NCBI GenBank assembly: GCA_963666805.2
Contig: CAXXWR010000007.1
Coordinates: 1-64,000, forward strand
Source: Fusibacter sp963666805
GTDB lineage: Bacteria > Bacillota > Clostridia > Peptostreptococcales > Acidaminobacteraceae
Length of the DNA stretch: 64,000 nt
Reading direction: 5' to 3'
The position numbers were made by a program, and so were the translations under genes. Below the pieces are notes generated by a model. That model was not told the DNA's origin. It did not search any database and saw nothing but the letters and a program-made list of their open reading frames with translations. Below, piece after piece: positions 42,977-51,713 of this stretch. Within the stretch, counting starts at the first letter, position 1. Every line of letters begins with the position of its first letter.

Positions 42977-45193
42977 TTATGAACGCCGTTGTCTTCTTTC
43001 ATTGACTAAGAACGTCGCCACATTAACGCCACGATCATATCTTCCAAATCCTTCATCCATACCGTTTTCTCTTGCAATTTCCGGTGTCACTTGTGTACCC
43101 CCTGCGCAAATGATAAAACGGTCTCTTACACCTTTTTCACGAGCATACTCATGAATGCGTTTCATATTTTTATAATGGACATCGTCATGTGAGATAATCG
43201 TAGATGCTAATATAACATCTGCATTCATTTCTATTGCTGCATCTACTAATTTTTCAACAGGGACTGACGTTCCCAAATATTCTACGTCACACCCATATTT
43301 TTCAATCCCACCATGTTTAATATCAATGACTTCTCTTAGGCCAACAGAATGTTCATCTTCTCCCACTGTACCTGCTACAATCTTAATAGGATGTTCATCA
43401 AATTCTGATCTGATTTCATCATCACTCATAATCTCCGGTTCGGGTGGAATTTCAATAGTCCTCATATCAAGATCGAAATCAAGCACGCCTTTAATTTGGA
43501 CACGTGTTCCCTCTGAAGGATGCAATACTTCAAGATGAATCACTTCGACATCTTTCAGATTCATTTTTTTGCCAAATTCAATCGCTGCGAACTGTGCTGC
43601 TCTTAAATAAGTTGGAATGACTAAATCAACGGTAACAACCCCATCTCCCAACCATTGTACCTCTGGTTTAACATAAGGCGATTCGCCATGCTCGCCTCTA
43701 TATTTATCTGTTTCTGCCATCCGTTTATTGACATTGTCTTCTTCATCCAATTCATCAATAAAGATAATTTTATCAGGTTTTTCAAAGGTTGACCCTTCTA
43801 TGAGTTTTGATGGTTCATTCACTGCCTCTTCATCATATTGGGCAACATTGTTGTAACCATAATGGGCTGTTACCGGCGCCATGTAATCGCTCGCACGTTC
43901 ATAAACGGTACCCGATCCCACACCGGCATTGATTTTTCGACCAATCCCATCGCCATTTCGCTCTGGATACATGCCTGAATCTACAAAGAAACCCTTTTCC
44001 ACCGCTTCAAAATAGCCGCCAACTTCTAGTATTTCCTCTAAATAAAGAACTGCTCTTTCTTTAAGTTCTCTGACCTTGTCCCTAAGATAGCCTTCATCTT
44101 TTAAGGCAATCATATCCATGAGACCATCTAAACCACTCAAAGTTTGTTTTGCCGTTTCACAGGCTTCGATATTGAACATATGCCAAGGTACATTTCGACC
44201 CTCGTCAGGTGTGATCGTTGATTGAATATCTGCTGAAGTCAATCTTGAAATCATCATGTTCATCACATGGGTAACCGTTGCCTCTCTTGAAGAAGAGGTA
44301 ATATACTTGGTATTCATTTGGGCCCGCATTTTATAGTCTGTAAAGAGTTCTCTTAGGGCAACTGCATAAGGTAAATCAATTTTCATACAAGGTGCAGGTG
44401 AAGCTGTAGGTGGAACGGTCGATAGTGAAATATTGGCTTTAGGCATCCCCACTTTGTGTGAGTAAAGTGCATTAATCCCATGTTGAACCATCAGCTCTGG
44501 CATCACTTTCCAGGCCTCTCTTGCTGTTGCATTGGCATTATGTGCACCGTCAATCTGAACCATATCAGCCCAACTCATTACCTTTTTAGATTCTGCTGCA
44601 TCAACAAATGAACGCACCATGTTAATATTACGATAGAGAACATTGTATTGAGGATCTTGATGTGCACCATTGACGCCTTCTTCAGCAAGCATAACCGCTA
44701 CATCAGGGCCAGCCACTCCCGAAACATAAGAATGATAGTTAATAGGTCTGCCTACTTCTTCTTCAATCAAATCAAGTGCTTTGCGGTGAGCACGTACTTG
44801 TTTTCTAGAAATAGGAATCCCACCAATCCCCTGTGGTGTCCCTTCGATTAATCCATCAAAATGAGATTGTCCAGCAGTCCTTATTACCATGATGTGGTCT
44901 GCACCATGCCAAGCTGCCATTCTCATTCTTCGAATATCATCTTCAAAACGACCTGATGCGATTTCAGTTGTAATGGTGTTATTGGGTTGTGGATCAATAT
45001 TATCAAAATACCTAGCTGCCGGTTGACTCACATACTGTTTAAGTGAAGGGGACATATCTTGGTAGTCAAAAGCCCCTAAATGAATGGGTCCCTTTTCACG
45101 CCAAGTCCACCCTCTACGCTTAGGATGATAATTTTCAAGGTTATCCAGTAAGGCTTTTATATCTAATTTTTCATCAATTGATAAAGCTTTCAT
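42977..45193 (-). CDS. oraE: D-ornithine 4,5-aminomutase large subunit
   Basis: PLP- and adenosylcobalamin-dependent subunit that moves the terminal amino group of D-ornithine to C4, giving 2,4-diaminopentanoate. The 738-residue protein has a PLP-binding TIM-barrel part and the C-terminal B12-binding domain with the base-off motif DEHSVG (DxHxxG) followed by the Rossmann segment VILASTIISHDDVHYKNM. It directly abuts oraS. The 738-residue length matches described OraE proteins. Confidence 0.96.
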   Translation of the reverse strand: MKALSIDEKLDIKALLDNLENYHPKRRGWTWREKGPIHLGAFDYQDMSPSLKQYVSQPAARYFDNIDPQPNNTITTEIASGRFEDDIRRMRMAAWHGADHIMVIRTAGQSHFDGLIEGTPQGIGGIPISRKQVRAHRKALDLIEEEVGRPINYHSYVSGVAGPDVAVMLAEEGVNGAHQDPQYNVLYRNINMVRSFVDAAESKKVMSWADMVQIDGAHNANATAREAWKVMPELMVQHGINALYSHKVGMPKANISLSTVPPTASPAPCMKIDLPYAVALRELFTDYKMRAQMNTKYITSSSREATVTHVMNMMISRLTSADIQSTITPDEGRNVPWHMFNIEACETAKQTLSGLDGLMDMIALKDEGYLRDKVRELKERAVLYLEEILEVGGYFEAVEKGFFVDSGMYPERNGDGIGRKINAGVGSGTVYERASDYMAPVTAHYGYNNVAQYDEEAVNEPSKLIEGSTFEKPDKIIFIDELDEEDNVNKRMAETDKYRGEHGESPYVKPEVQWLGDGVVTVDLVIPTYLRAAQFAAIEFGKKMNLKDVEVIHLEVLHPSEGTRVQIKGVLDFDLDMRTIEIPPEPEIMSDDEIRSEFDEHPIKIVAGTVGEDEHSVGLREVIDIKHGGIEKYGCDVEYLGTSVPVEKLVDAAIEMNADVILASTIISHDDVHYKNMKRIHEYAREKGVRDRFIICAGGTQVTPEIARENGMDEGFGRYDRGVNVATFLVNERRQRRS

Positions 45194-45571
45194 TTACTTT
45201 CCCTCCTTGTTAAACAGGCTTACTGCCTCATCCCAGTGTTTGCCCTCAATCAGTTCAAGCCCTGCCGTTCTTATATCAAGCGACTTAGCTTTTGCTACTT
45301 TGTAAACGACATGACCGACACCGTGACCGATTAGTCCCCTATCTATTGCTCCATCAACCAGCGGTTGTGCCTCAACGCTCGAAAAGCCCATTCTCAATAA
45401 AACAGAACGTTCAACAGCAGGCGATGTATTTGTTTTAGCAAGTTCTAGTAAAGGATCTACCACTTCATCCAACAAAGCCCAAAACTTATCTTTAAGGGCT
45501 TCATCCGACAAATCGCTTAGATGTTGTCTTCTTACGTCGTAGTCATCCTCTCTCTTTAAAAAACCTTTCAC
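45194..45571 (-). CDS. oraS: D-ornithine 4,5-aminomutase small subunit
   Basis: The 125-residue small subunit forms the heterodimer with OraE. It starts MKGFLKREDDYDVRRQHLSD and contains FWALLDEVVDPLLELAK and RMGFSSVEAQPLVDGAI, typical of OraS. It abuts oraE with no gap and follows ortB by 12 bases, so stoichiometric expression is likely. Confidence 0.95.
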   Translation of the reverse strand: MKGFLKREDDYDVRRQHLSDLSDEALKDKFWALLDEVVDPLLELAKTNTSPAVERSVLLRMGFSSVEAQPLVDGAIDRGLIGHGVGHVVYKVAKAKSLDIRTAGLELIEGKHWDEAVSLFNKEGK

Positions 45572-45583
45572 AATAACCTCCTT

Positions 45584-46999
45584 TTAATACGCTATCCCCA
45601 GTAGCTCTAAAGCCGATTTAATATAGGCTTCATCTTGTCGTGTTTCATCCATTAAAAACTGAATATCTAAAGCACTCACTTGAGTCACTTCATTGGCTTT
45701 ACAAGCATTTTTAACAATGGAGTGTCTAATATGGTCTAAATCAAGATCCTGAGTTTGAATCAACCGCGGATGTTCTGGTAAAATAATACTCTTTCCAGGT
45801 ACTTGTTCTTTAGGATTTCCGATCTTGATTTCAATCCCATTCTCCCTTGCAAAAGCCAATTGAGGTTGAATATGCTTACCTGCGCCTGTGTACTCTGTTT
45901 CTTGTACGACAATAATCTGGTCTTGATTCATTTCCTGAGCAAGACTAAACGCTGCTGCTAAAGAGGTGTTCCCTGCTGGGCCTCTTTCCATGCCTTCTAT
46001 CTGAGCGAGTGCTTCTGTCATATAAAAGACCTCACCTTGCGTTACAGTTACATAGCGATCCATATAACGCATAGGACGTGCTGCAGATCTTGGCACATCA
46101 GAGCGGTCAGGATAAGTTGCAAAAGGCAAGCCAAATCCCGTATGGCCTGTTGTAAAAGACTTTTGATTAAACTGGGTATCACTTGCCATATGAAGTCCTG
46201 ATAAGTCTACGGAAGCCCCAATCACCTTGGTGTCATAAGCACCTGCCTTGATTAAGCCTCTTGCTGTACCCGTAAGGTTTCCCCCTCCTGCATTGGTACA
46301 AACCACTGCATCGGGATCTTTACCTGTCATTTCTCTCACACCGATTGCCAGTTCATATCCTAAAGATTCAACACCAGCAATTCCAAATGGCGTATAAAGT
46401 GAAGCATTAAAATAACCGGTTTCTTCAAGTAAAAGTAGAAACTCATAAAAGAGCTCTGGCCCTACTGTCAGCTGAACAACTTCTGCCCCATAAGCCTCAC
46501 ATTTTCTAGCCTTTTCTATGATTTCAGGTTGCCCTTTCCCTCTAGAATCATAGGTTTCTTGTACAATTATACATTTGAGTCCATGAATGGACGCTTGCGA
46601 CGCAACTGCTGCACCATAATTACCACTTGTCGCTGCAATGACCCCCTTGTAGCCCATCTTTTTAGCATGATACACTGCATTTGCCGCCCGTCTCACCTTA
46701 TAGCTTCCAGAAGGATTACTCGCTTCATCTTTAATAAACAGACGTGCTCCTTTTCCTTCTGGTGCAAGACGTCTAGCTAATTCAGTCATATTTTTCAGCT
46801 CAATAAGAGGGGTATTGCCTACACCAGAATCATGTTGAATGCGCATGATTTCTTCAATACTATAACCTGTTTCATGCATCATTTTTTCATAATCAAATCC
46901 AATACCTTCATTTTCAAATAGAGTATAATCGAGACCAATCGCCTTTTTCATAATCTCATTTTTTCGCCCCATCACAGAAAGATAGCTTTTATCATTCAT
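45584..46999 (-). CDS. ortB: 2-amino-4-oxopentanoate thiolase beta subunit
   Basis: PLP fold-type II subunit that, with OrtA, cleaves 2-amino-4-oxopentanoate with CoA to alanine and acetyl-CoA. The 471-residue protein has the PLP-lysine motif NPSGSYKVRRA and the phosphate-binding CTNAGGGNLTG. It resembles threonine synthase-like enzymes. ATG at 46999 with GGGGGTGA upstream overlaps the end of ortA by 8 bases. Confidence 0.94.
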   Translation of the reverse strand: MNDKSYLSVMGRKNEIMKKAIGLDYTLFENEGIGFDYEKMMHETGYSIEEIMRIQHDSGVGNTPLIELKNMTELARRLAPEGKGARLFIKDEASNPSGSYKVRRAANAVYHAKKMGYKGVIAATSGNYGAAVASQASIHGLKCIIVQETYDSRGKGQPEIIEKARKCEAYGAEVVQLTVGPELFYEFLLLLEETGYFNASLYTPFGIAGVESLGYELAIGVREMTGKDPDAVVCTNAGGGNLTGTARGLIKAGAYDTKVIGASVDLSGLHMASDTQFNQKSFTTGHTGFGLPFATYPDRSDVPRSAARPMRYMDRYVTVTQGEVFYMTEALAQIEGMERGPAGNTSLAAAFSLAQEMNQDQIIVVQETEYTGAGKHIQPQLAFARENGIEIKIGNPKEQVPGKSIILPEHPRLIQTQDLDLDHIRHSIVKNACKANEVTQVSALDIQFLMDETRQDEAYIKSALELLGIAY

Positions 47000-47300
47000 T
47001 GCTGTCACCCCCAAATAAAATGGCTTTTAATTGAATCCCTATTTGAAGAATCTCTGGCACAAAAGCACCATAAGAATGATTATAGGTTGGATTAACTTCT
47101 AAAAGTCTTCCTTTTTCTTTTCGACCTGTCATGGTTGTAACCGTTACCTCTTGACCTATTGCTGCATCATGATCTAAAAATCCCTTTACCCACATTTCCA
47201 GTGGCACCTTTTGAGTGTCATCTGGCACTTGAGGTGCTCTTTGATCTGGCTGTAGAATCACACGATAAATTCTTACCCACTCACCTTTTTTAACGTTCAT
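46992..47300 (-). CDS. ortA: 2-amino-4-oxopentanoate thiolase alpha subunit
   Basis: The 102-residue subunit has the OrtA pattern: GEWVRIYRVILQPDQRAPQ, PLEMWVKGFL, and ending LLEVNPTYNHSYGAFVPEI. It partners OrtB. ATG at 47300 is chosen because AAGGTG lies 6 bases upstream. It lies 75 bases after ord and 8 bases inside ortB. Confidence 0.95.
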   Translation of the reverse strand: MNVKKGEWVRIYRVILQPDQRAPQVPDDTQKVPLEMWVKGFLDHDAAIGQEVTVTTMTGRKEKGRLLEVNPTYNHSYGAFVPEILQIGIQLKAILFGGDSNE

Positions 47301-47374
47301 CTTTATCACCTTCCGTCATTTACCTTATACTCTTGGCTCTATTCTATTTACATGCACCTATTTATCAAAATATA

Positions 47375-48424
47375 CTATTGAATCATTTCTTTCATATCAC
47401 CCATAATCGCACGTGGAACAGGTAAATCAATCATGGTTTTAAGACCTGCTGAAGCGTTGATAACTTGAGGAATCATATTGACACACATAGCAATAGTACC
47501 AAGTCCCCCTTCCACCTCAGGTTTAATATTCATGTTAACCTCTGGTGTTCCTTTTAAAGTAATATAGTCCCCTGTAAAAGTGCCTTCAAGTTCTGGCTCA
47601 ATTTGTTGAGGGTGAATCATATCAATTTTCACTTCGCCATCAACATAACCCTGTCCAGTCATATTCACACCTGCTACATTCCCTTTTGCAGCAAATCCAT
47701 AAGGTGACTTTCGATCTACATTGGTTACAATAGGTTTCATTTGTGTTTCATATTTATCAACTTTCCAGCCAATTGCATCACCAATCATTCTAATAGATTC
47801 TGCAAAACCTACATGACCAGCCAGTGTACCTTCTGCAACACCTTTTTCAAAGTCATTAACACTTATTCCTACCCCTTGTTCTTCCATGACTGCTGGACCA
47901 AATGGTGATAAACTATTAACCCGTTTAGCTTCAATATGTTCTACATCTGTCATACAACCGGTTAAAACCACTACTAAAAGGTCCATAATAAGGCCTGGAT
48001 TAATACCTGTTCCTAAAATAGAAACGCCATTTTCCTTAGCAATTTTATCAAGTTCTGCTGCCTCTTTTGGACTTTGTGCCCAAGGATAGGCCATTTCTTC
48101 TGCAGTCGATATCACATTCACTTTTTGCTCTAAAGCATACTTCAATTTTGGAAAAGCCTTCTTTGTAAAAGAATCTGTTGCAATCAAACACACATCACAA
48201 GATTGATGTGTTAATACATTTTCAATCTCTGGCTTAATAACAACTTCTGGATGCTCTCCTTTTGAAACGTCTAAAACGTCATAGATACTTTTACCTACAC
48301 GGTCTGGATGTTGATCGCAAACCCCTACGATATCCACACCTTTTTTATGTAATAGCATTTTCGCCATGCCACTACCCATTGCGCCAAATCCCCAAATAAC
48401 GACTTTTACATTTTCCGTTCTCAT
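47375..48424 (-). CDS. ord: 2,4-diaminopentanoate dehydrogenase
   Basis: NAD(P)-dependent enzyme that oxidises 2,4-diaminopentanoate to 2-amino-4-oxopentanoate with ammonia release. The 349-residue protein has an N-terminal Rossmann fold VVIWGFGAMGSGMAKML and the dihydrodipicolinate reductase-like catalytic domain (ILGTGINPGLIMDLLV). It is the first gene of the cluster and lies behind a sigma-54-type promoter. GGAGGG is 8 bases before the ATG at 48424. Confidence 0.95.
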   Translation of the reverse strand: MRTENVKVVIWGFGAMGSGMAKMLLHKKGVDIVGVCDQHPDRVGKSIYDVLDVSKGEHPEVVIKPEIENVLTHQSCDVCLIATDSFTKKAFPKLKYALEQKVNVISTAEEMAYPWAQSPKEAAELDKIAKENGVSILGTGINPGLIMDLLVVVLTGCMTDVEHIEAKRVNSLSPFGPAVMEEQGVGISVNDFEKGVAEGTLAGHVGFAESIRMIGDAIGWKVDKYETQMKPIVTNVDRKSPYGFAAKGNVAGVNMTGQGYVDGEVKIDMIHPQQIEPELEGTFTGDYITLKGTPEVNMNIKPEVEGGLGTIAMCVNMIPQVINASAGLKTMIDLPVPRAIMGDMKEMIQ

Positions 48425-48464
48425 AATATATCCCTCCAATTTTTATCATTACCCTTACTATTAG

Positions 48465-48480
48465 TGCAAAAGACATGCCA
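48465..48480 (-). promoter_or_regulatory. Sigma-54 (-24/-12) promoter of the ornithine operon
   Basis: Minus strand TGGCATGTCTTTTGCA fits TGGCAC-N5-TTGCA with the invariant GG-N10-GC spacing. The start would be near 48453, about 30 bases before ord. A sigma-54 activator gene lies nearby at 51714-53156. Confidence 0.85.
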
Positions 48481-48595
48481 AAAGTGAATAATCTGATAAT
48501 TATAAGTCTCTAAAGCCTTGAAAACAGGCAATGTATTTTTATTCATTCATTGTATACGACATTGTGTGCTGTTTTAAAAGTTGATTAAAATATAA

Positions 48596-48665
48596 AATAG
48601 CAAAATATTTTGCTATTAAAGGCAAAATATTTTGCTATTTTAAGAATAAGTGCAATTTTTTTTGC
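48596..48665. promoter_or_regulatory. Tandem palindromes, candidate activator sites between ord and EamA gene
   Basis: A perfect 22-bp palindrome lies at 48596-48617 (core GCAAAATATTTTGC). A second copy of the 14-bp core is at 48622-48635, 22 bases from the first and so on the same helix face. A looser copy GCAA-T8-GC lies at 48652-48665. They are about 120-190 bases upstream of the sigma-54 promoter. Confidence 0.65.
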
Positions 48666-48709
48666 GGCTATTCTTTTTGTAATTGGACATAGCCAGCAAA
48701 TAAACCGCA

Positions 48710-48718
48710 TGTTATAAT
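48710..48718 (+). promoter_or_regulatory. Possible extended -10 promoter for the EamA transporter
   Basis: TGTTATAAT (TG-N-TATAAT) with no good -35, about 38 bases before the coding start. Confidence 0.45.
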
Positions 48719-48756
48719 AGCTATTATTATAAAATGACCAAAAAGGGGAAAAAAGA

Positions 48757-49677
48757 ATGGAAAAAAAGCACTATCAAGTATATTTACTCATGTTTATTGC
48801 AAGTTTCTTTTGGGCAGGCGCCTTTATAGCCGGTAAATTTGGTATTCATTCTTTGAGTCCTGTCTTACTCACTTTCTTTAGAATGGGCATTGCCAGCCTT
48901 ATTATGATGCCCTTCTTAATTCTTAAAATGCCCCAACAATGGCGCTTAAAACGCAATGAAGTCAAATGGGTTCTTCTCACAGGACTTATTGGTATGATTG
49001 GTTATCATCTCTTCTTTTTTACAGCACTCTCTTATACTACAGCTTCAAAATCATCAATGATTAACGCCAGCAATCCGCTAATGACAGCTGTACTCGCGAG
49101 TCTTTTTTTAAATGAAAAACTAACACCCAAACGTACCCTCTACATTCTTCTCGCCCTATTTGGCGTCGTCTTTATCTTAACGGATGGTCACATCAGTCAC
49201 TTAAAATCTATGTCTCTCAACCAAGGCGACTTTATCATGCTCATTGCTACCTTTTGCTGGGCTGTCTATTCCATTATTGTTAAATTAGCCAGTCGTCACG
49301 TTCCCACTTTAAAATTAACAGCGTACTCTTTTTTCACCTGTACTCTTATGCTATTGCCTTTTGCCATCTATGGCTTAGCAACCAGCCCACTTCCCGTAAC
49401 AGCTAGTCCCTATATCGCTGTTATCTATATGGCCCTCTTTCCAACTGTGATGGGTTATAGTATTCAGCAATATGCAATTGCAAGTATTGGTGCAACACAG
49501 ACCTCTCTTTTTATCAACCTAGTCCCTATTATTTCCACCTTGCTTGCGGTTATCATATTGCATGAGAGCGTTTCTATCATTAATATCATCGGTGCCGCTT
49601 TCATTATTTTTGCAGTTATCGCTTTCTCAAGAGATAAAAATAAGAGAATATCGCAGTCCCGACTTAATCAGATCTAA
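48757..49677 (+). CDS. EamA/DMT family transporter
   Basis: The 306-residue protein has ten hydrophobic segments and two EamA repeats (FIASFFWAGAFIAGKFG and MLIATFCWAVYSIIVKLA begin them). Members export amino acids or metabolites; the substrate is unknown. It is divergent from the ornithine operon, with which it shares a 332-base upstream region, so a link to amino-acid metabolism is possible but unproven. AAAAGGGG precedes the ATG. Confidence 0.92.
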   Translation: MEKKHYQVYLLMFIASFFWAGAFIAGKFGIHSLSPVLLTFFRMGIASLIMMPFLILKMPQQWRLKRNEVKWVLLTGLIGMIGYHLFFFTALSYTTASKSSMINASNPLMTAVLASLFLNEKLTPKRTLYILLALFGVVFILTDGHISHLKSMSLNQGDFIMLIATFCWAVYSIIVKLASRHVPTLKLTAYSFFTCTLMLLPFAIYGLATSPLPVTASPYIAVIYMALFPTVMGYSIQQYAIASIGATQTSLFINLVPIISTLLAVIILHESVSIINIIGAAFIIFAVIAFSRDKNKRISQSRLNQI

Positions 49678-49692
49678 TCACTTTAACGTTAA

Positions 49693-49733
49693 AAAGCCTG
49701 TCACTTCCCTTTTTTAGGGGAGAGACAGGCTTT
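49693..49733. terminator. Bidirectional terminator between EamA gene and EAL gene
   Basis: Stem AAAGCCTGTC/GACAGGCTTT with inner CTTCCC and GGGGAG pairing, between convergent genes. Confidence 0.85.
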
Positions 49734-49748
49734 CTTAATAGAAACATT

Positions 49749-51569
49749 CTAAGCATTAACCGTTTTAAGTTGGTAAAAGTTATCGCCCTTCTTCTTTACT
49801 TTTTTCTTGAGTTTTGCTAGTGCTTCACTTAACGATTCATTGCTTTCATAAAGGGATAGATCACCATAAATCCCTGCAATGGATAGAGACGTTAACTTAA
49901 ATTCCCTAACGACGCCAAAACGGTCTTCCGATACAATCATATTGCACTGGATATGATCTTCCGAGAAGAATTGCTTTCTTTCTTTCTCAAAACGCTCAAG
50001 GATATTCTTACAAATGCAGTTATATTTATCAACATCCCCTTCGAATACTACAATAAAGTCGTCACCGCCTACATGTCCAATAAAACTGGTATAGGGGCAA
50101 ATCCGTTTGACTTCTTCTTTTAACATATCCGCTAGATATTTGATTAAGCTATCACCGCGCTCAAACCCATACACATCATTGTATATTTTAAATTCATTAA
50201 TATCGACGTATAGAACACAGGACTGGCCACTCACACCGACGCTATCCGTTAATACGCGATTAATGATGGGATTCCCCGGCAATCCCGTCAATGGATTTAA
50301 CTCTTTCGCATTATTTTTTTCATACATAATGGTATATTCAAAAATCTTTTTCATTGAAACCAAACCGTAAAAAGCCGTTCCCTTCGTGACAATAATATCA
50401 TCAAATATTTCTTCATCATTTCTCCCCATGGCTTTTTTAGCAACCACATTGATGGGGGTATAAAAATCTACAATTAAGGGAGACGCATTCATAATTTTAG
50501 AGATCGGCCGATTAGAAAAAACAGCATAACCATATTGTCCACTCATGATGGCATCTAAATTATACTTCATGACAATGCCAACCGGTTGATCTCTTTCACA
50601 AATACAAACGCTTTTGATTTGTTCCGATTCAATATGCGATTTTACCGTTGCCGATTGAGTCATAGGTTCAAATGAAAAGGAATTCGGATGAGTCACTAGA
50701 TGAGAAATATAGTGATAGTCCTGCGAATAGCTATTAATGTTGTTAGAGAGTTGATTATAGTCTAAAATACGATTAACCACCTCTTGTGGTAAGGGCAAAA
50801 TTTCAGATTTAGGTTGTTGTAAAAAGAAACCTTGTCCCGCATGTACCCCTAGTAAAATGAGTGTTTTTAACTCTTCTTTAGTCTCAATTCCTTCTGCGAT
50901 AATAGTGATATTTGTCGTCTGCGACGTTTCTACAAAAGCTTTAATCAAGGCCTGCTTAAAGGCATCTTTATCAATATTTCTAATCAAGTCCATATCCACT
51001 TTTAAAAAGTTCGGTTTTACTTCTGTAAGCGTTTTAAGCCCAGAATAGCCTGCACCTACATCATCTATGGCTATTTTGTAACCTTGGTGTCTATAATTAT
51101 CGAGTACTGCTTGAAAACTAATATAGTCTGTAATTGCCGTCCGTTCAGTGATTTCAAACACAATATTTTGTTCGTTAAGTCCTTGCTTGCTAATATAGTC
51201 CTTCGTTAAGCCGCTTTGAAAGCTATCTGTTTTCATCACATCAGGATCGACATTGATAAAAAGACTCTGTTGAGACTCCAGTAAATAAGCTTTTTCAAGC
51301 GCCTTGGTTCTAAAAAGCATTTCAATTTCCCATATTTTACAGTAGCGATGGGCCAATTCTAAAAGCTTAACTGGCGAATAATAAGGCGAATTTTCAGGCC
51401 CACGTGACAGGGCTTCATAACCTAAAATATGTCCATCTGTTAAATCAACAATGGGCTGATAAACGGTAGTTACAAGGCCATGACTCAAAATATGGTTAAG
51501 GGCCCTTTCATCCTCTTCTTTTGCATCAGGTGTATTTTCAAACATTTTTAGTAGTTGTGGTAGTGTCAT
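49749..51569 (-). CDS. EAL-CBS-GGDEF cyclic-di-GMP signalling protein
   Basis: The 606-residue cytosolic protein begins with an EAL domain (about 25-265: YEALSRG, FINVDPD, FEITERTA, IDDVGAGYSGL, KVDMDL, AEGIETKEEL), which keeps the metal-binding residues. A CBS pair follows (about 300-410: IMKYNLDAIMSGQ). The GGDEF domain has LYVDINEFKIYNDVYG and GGDDF in place of GGDEF. The order is the reverse of the common GGDEF-EAL form. It could be a phosphodiesterase, a cyclase or both. Confidence 0.9.
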   Translation of the reverse strand: MTLPQLLKMFENTPDAKEEDERALNHILSHGLVTTVYQPIVDLTDGHILGYEALSRGPENSPYYSPVKLLELAHRYCKIWEIEMLFRTKALEKAYLLESQQSLFINVDPDVMKTDSFQSGLTKDYISKQGLNEQNIVFEITERTAITDYISFQAVLDNYRHQGYKIAIDDVGAGYSGLKTLTEVKPNFLKVDMDLIRNIDKDAFKQALIKAFVETSQTTNITIIAEGIETKEELKTLILLGVHAGQGFFLQQPKSEILPLPQEVVNRILDYNQLSNNINSYSQDYHYISHLVTHPNSFSFEPMTQSATVKSHIESEQIKSVCICERDQPVGIVMKYNLDAIMSGQYGYAVFSNRPISKIMNASPLIVDFYTPINVVAKKAMGRNDEEIFDDIIVTKGTAFYGLVSMKKIFEYTIMYEKNNAKELNPLTGLPGNPIINRVLTDSVGVSGQSCVLYVDINEFKIYNDVYGFERGDSLIKYLADMLKEEVKRICPYTSFIGHVGGDDFIVVFEGDVDKYNCICKNILERFEKERKQFFSEDHIQCNMIVSEDRFGVVREFKLTSLSIAGIYGDLSLYESNESLSEALAKLKKKVKKKGDNFYQLKTVNA

Positions 51570-51713
51570 CCTATTAACCTCTCTTTCATAAGAAAGATAA
51601 CATACCCTAATATTAGCAGTATTATTAGGATGTTAAATCTCAATAAAAGACATGTTAAGCTTTCTATAGATTGTTTTAAAGCGCTATTAAAAGGATAAAA
51701 AATAAATTGGTGC

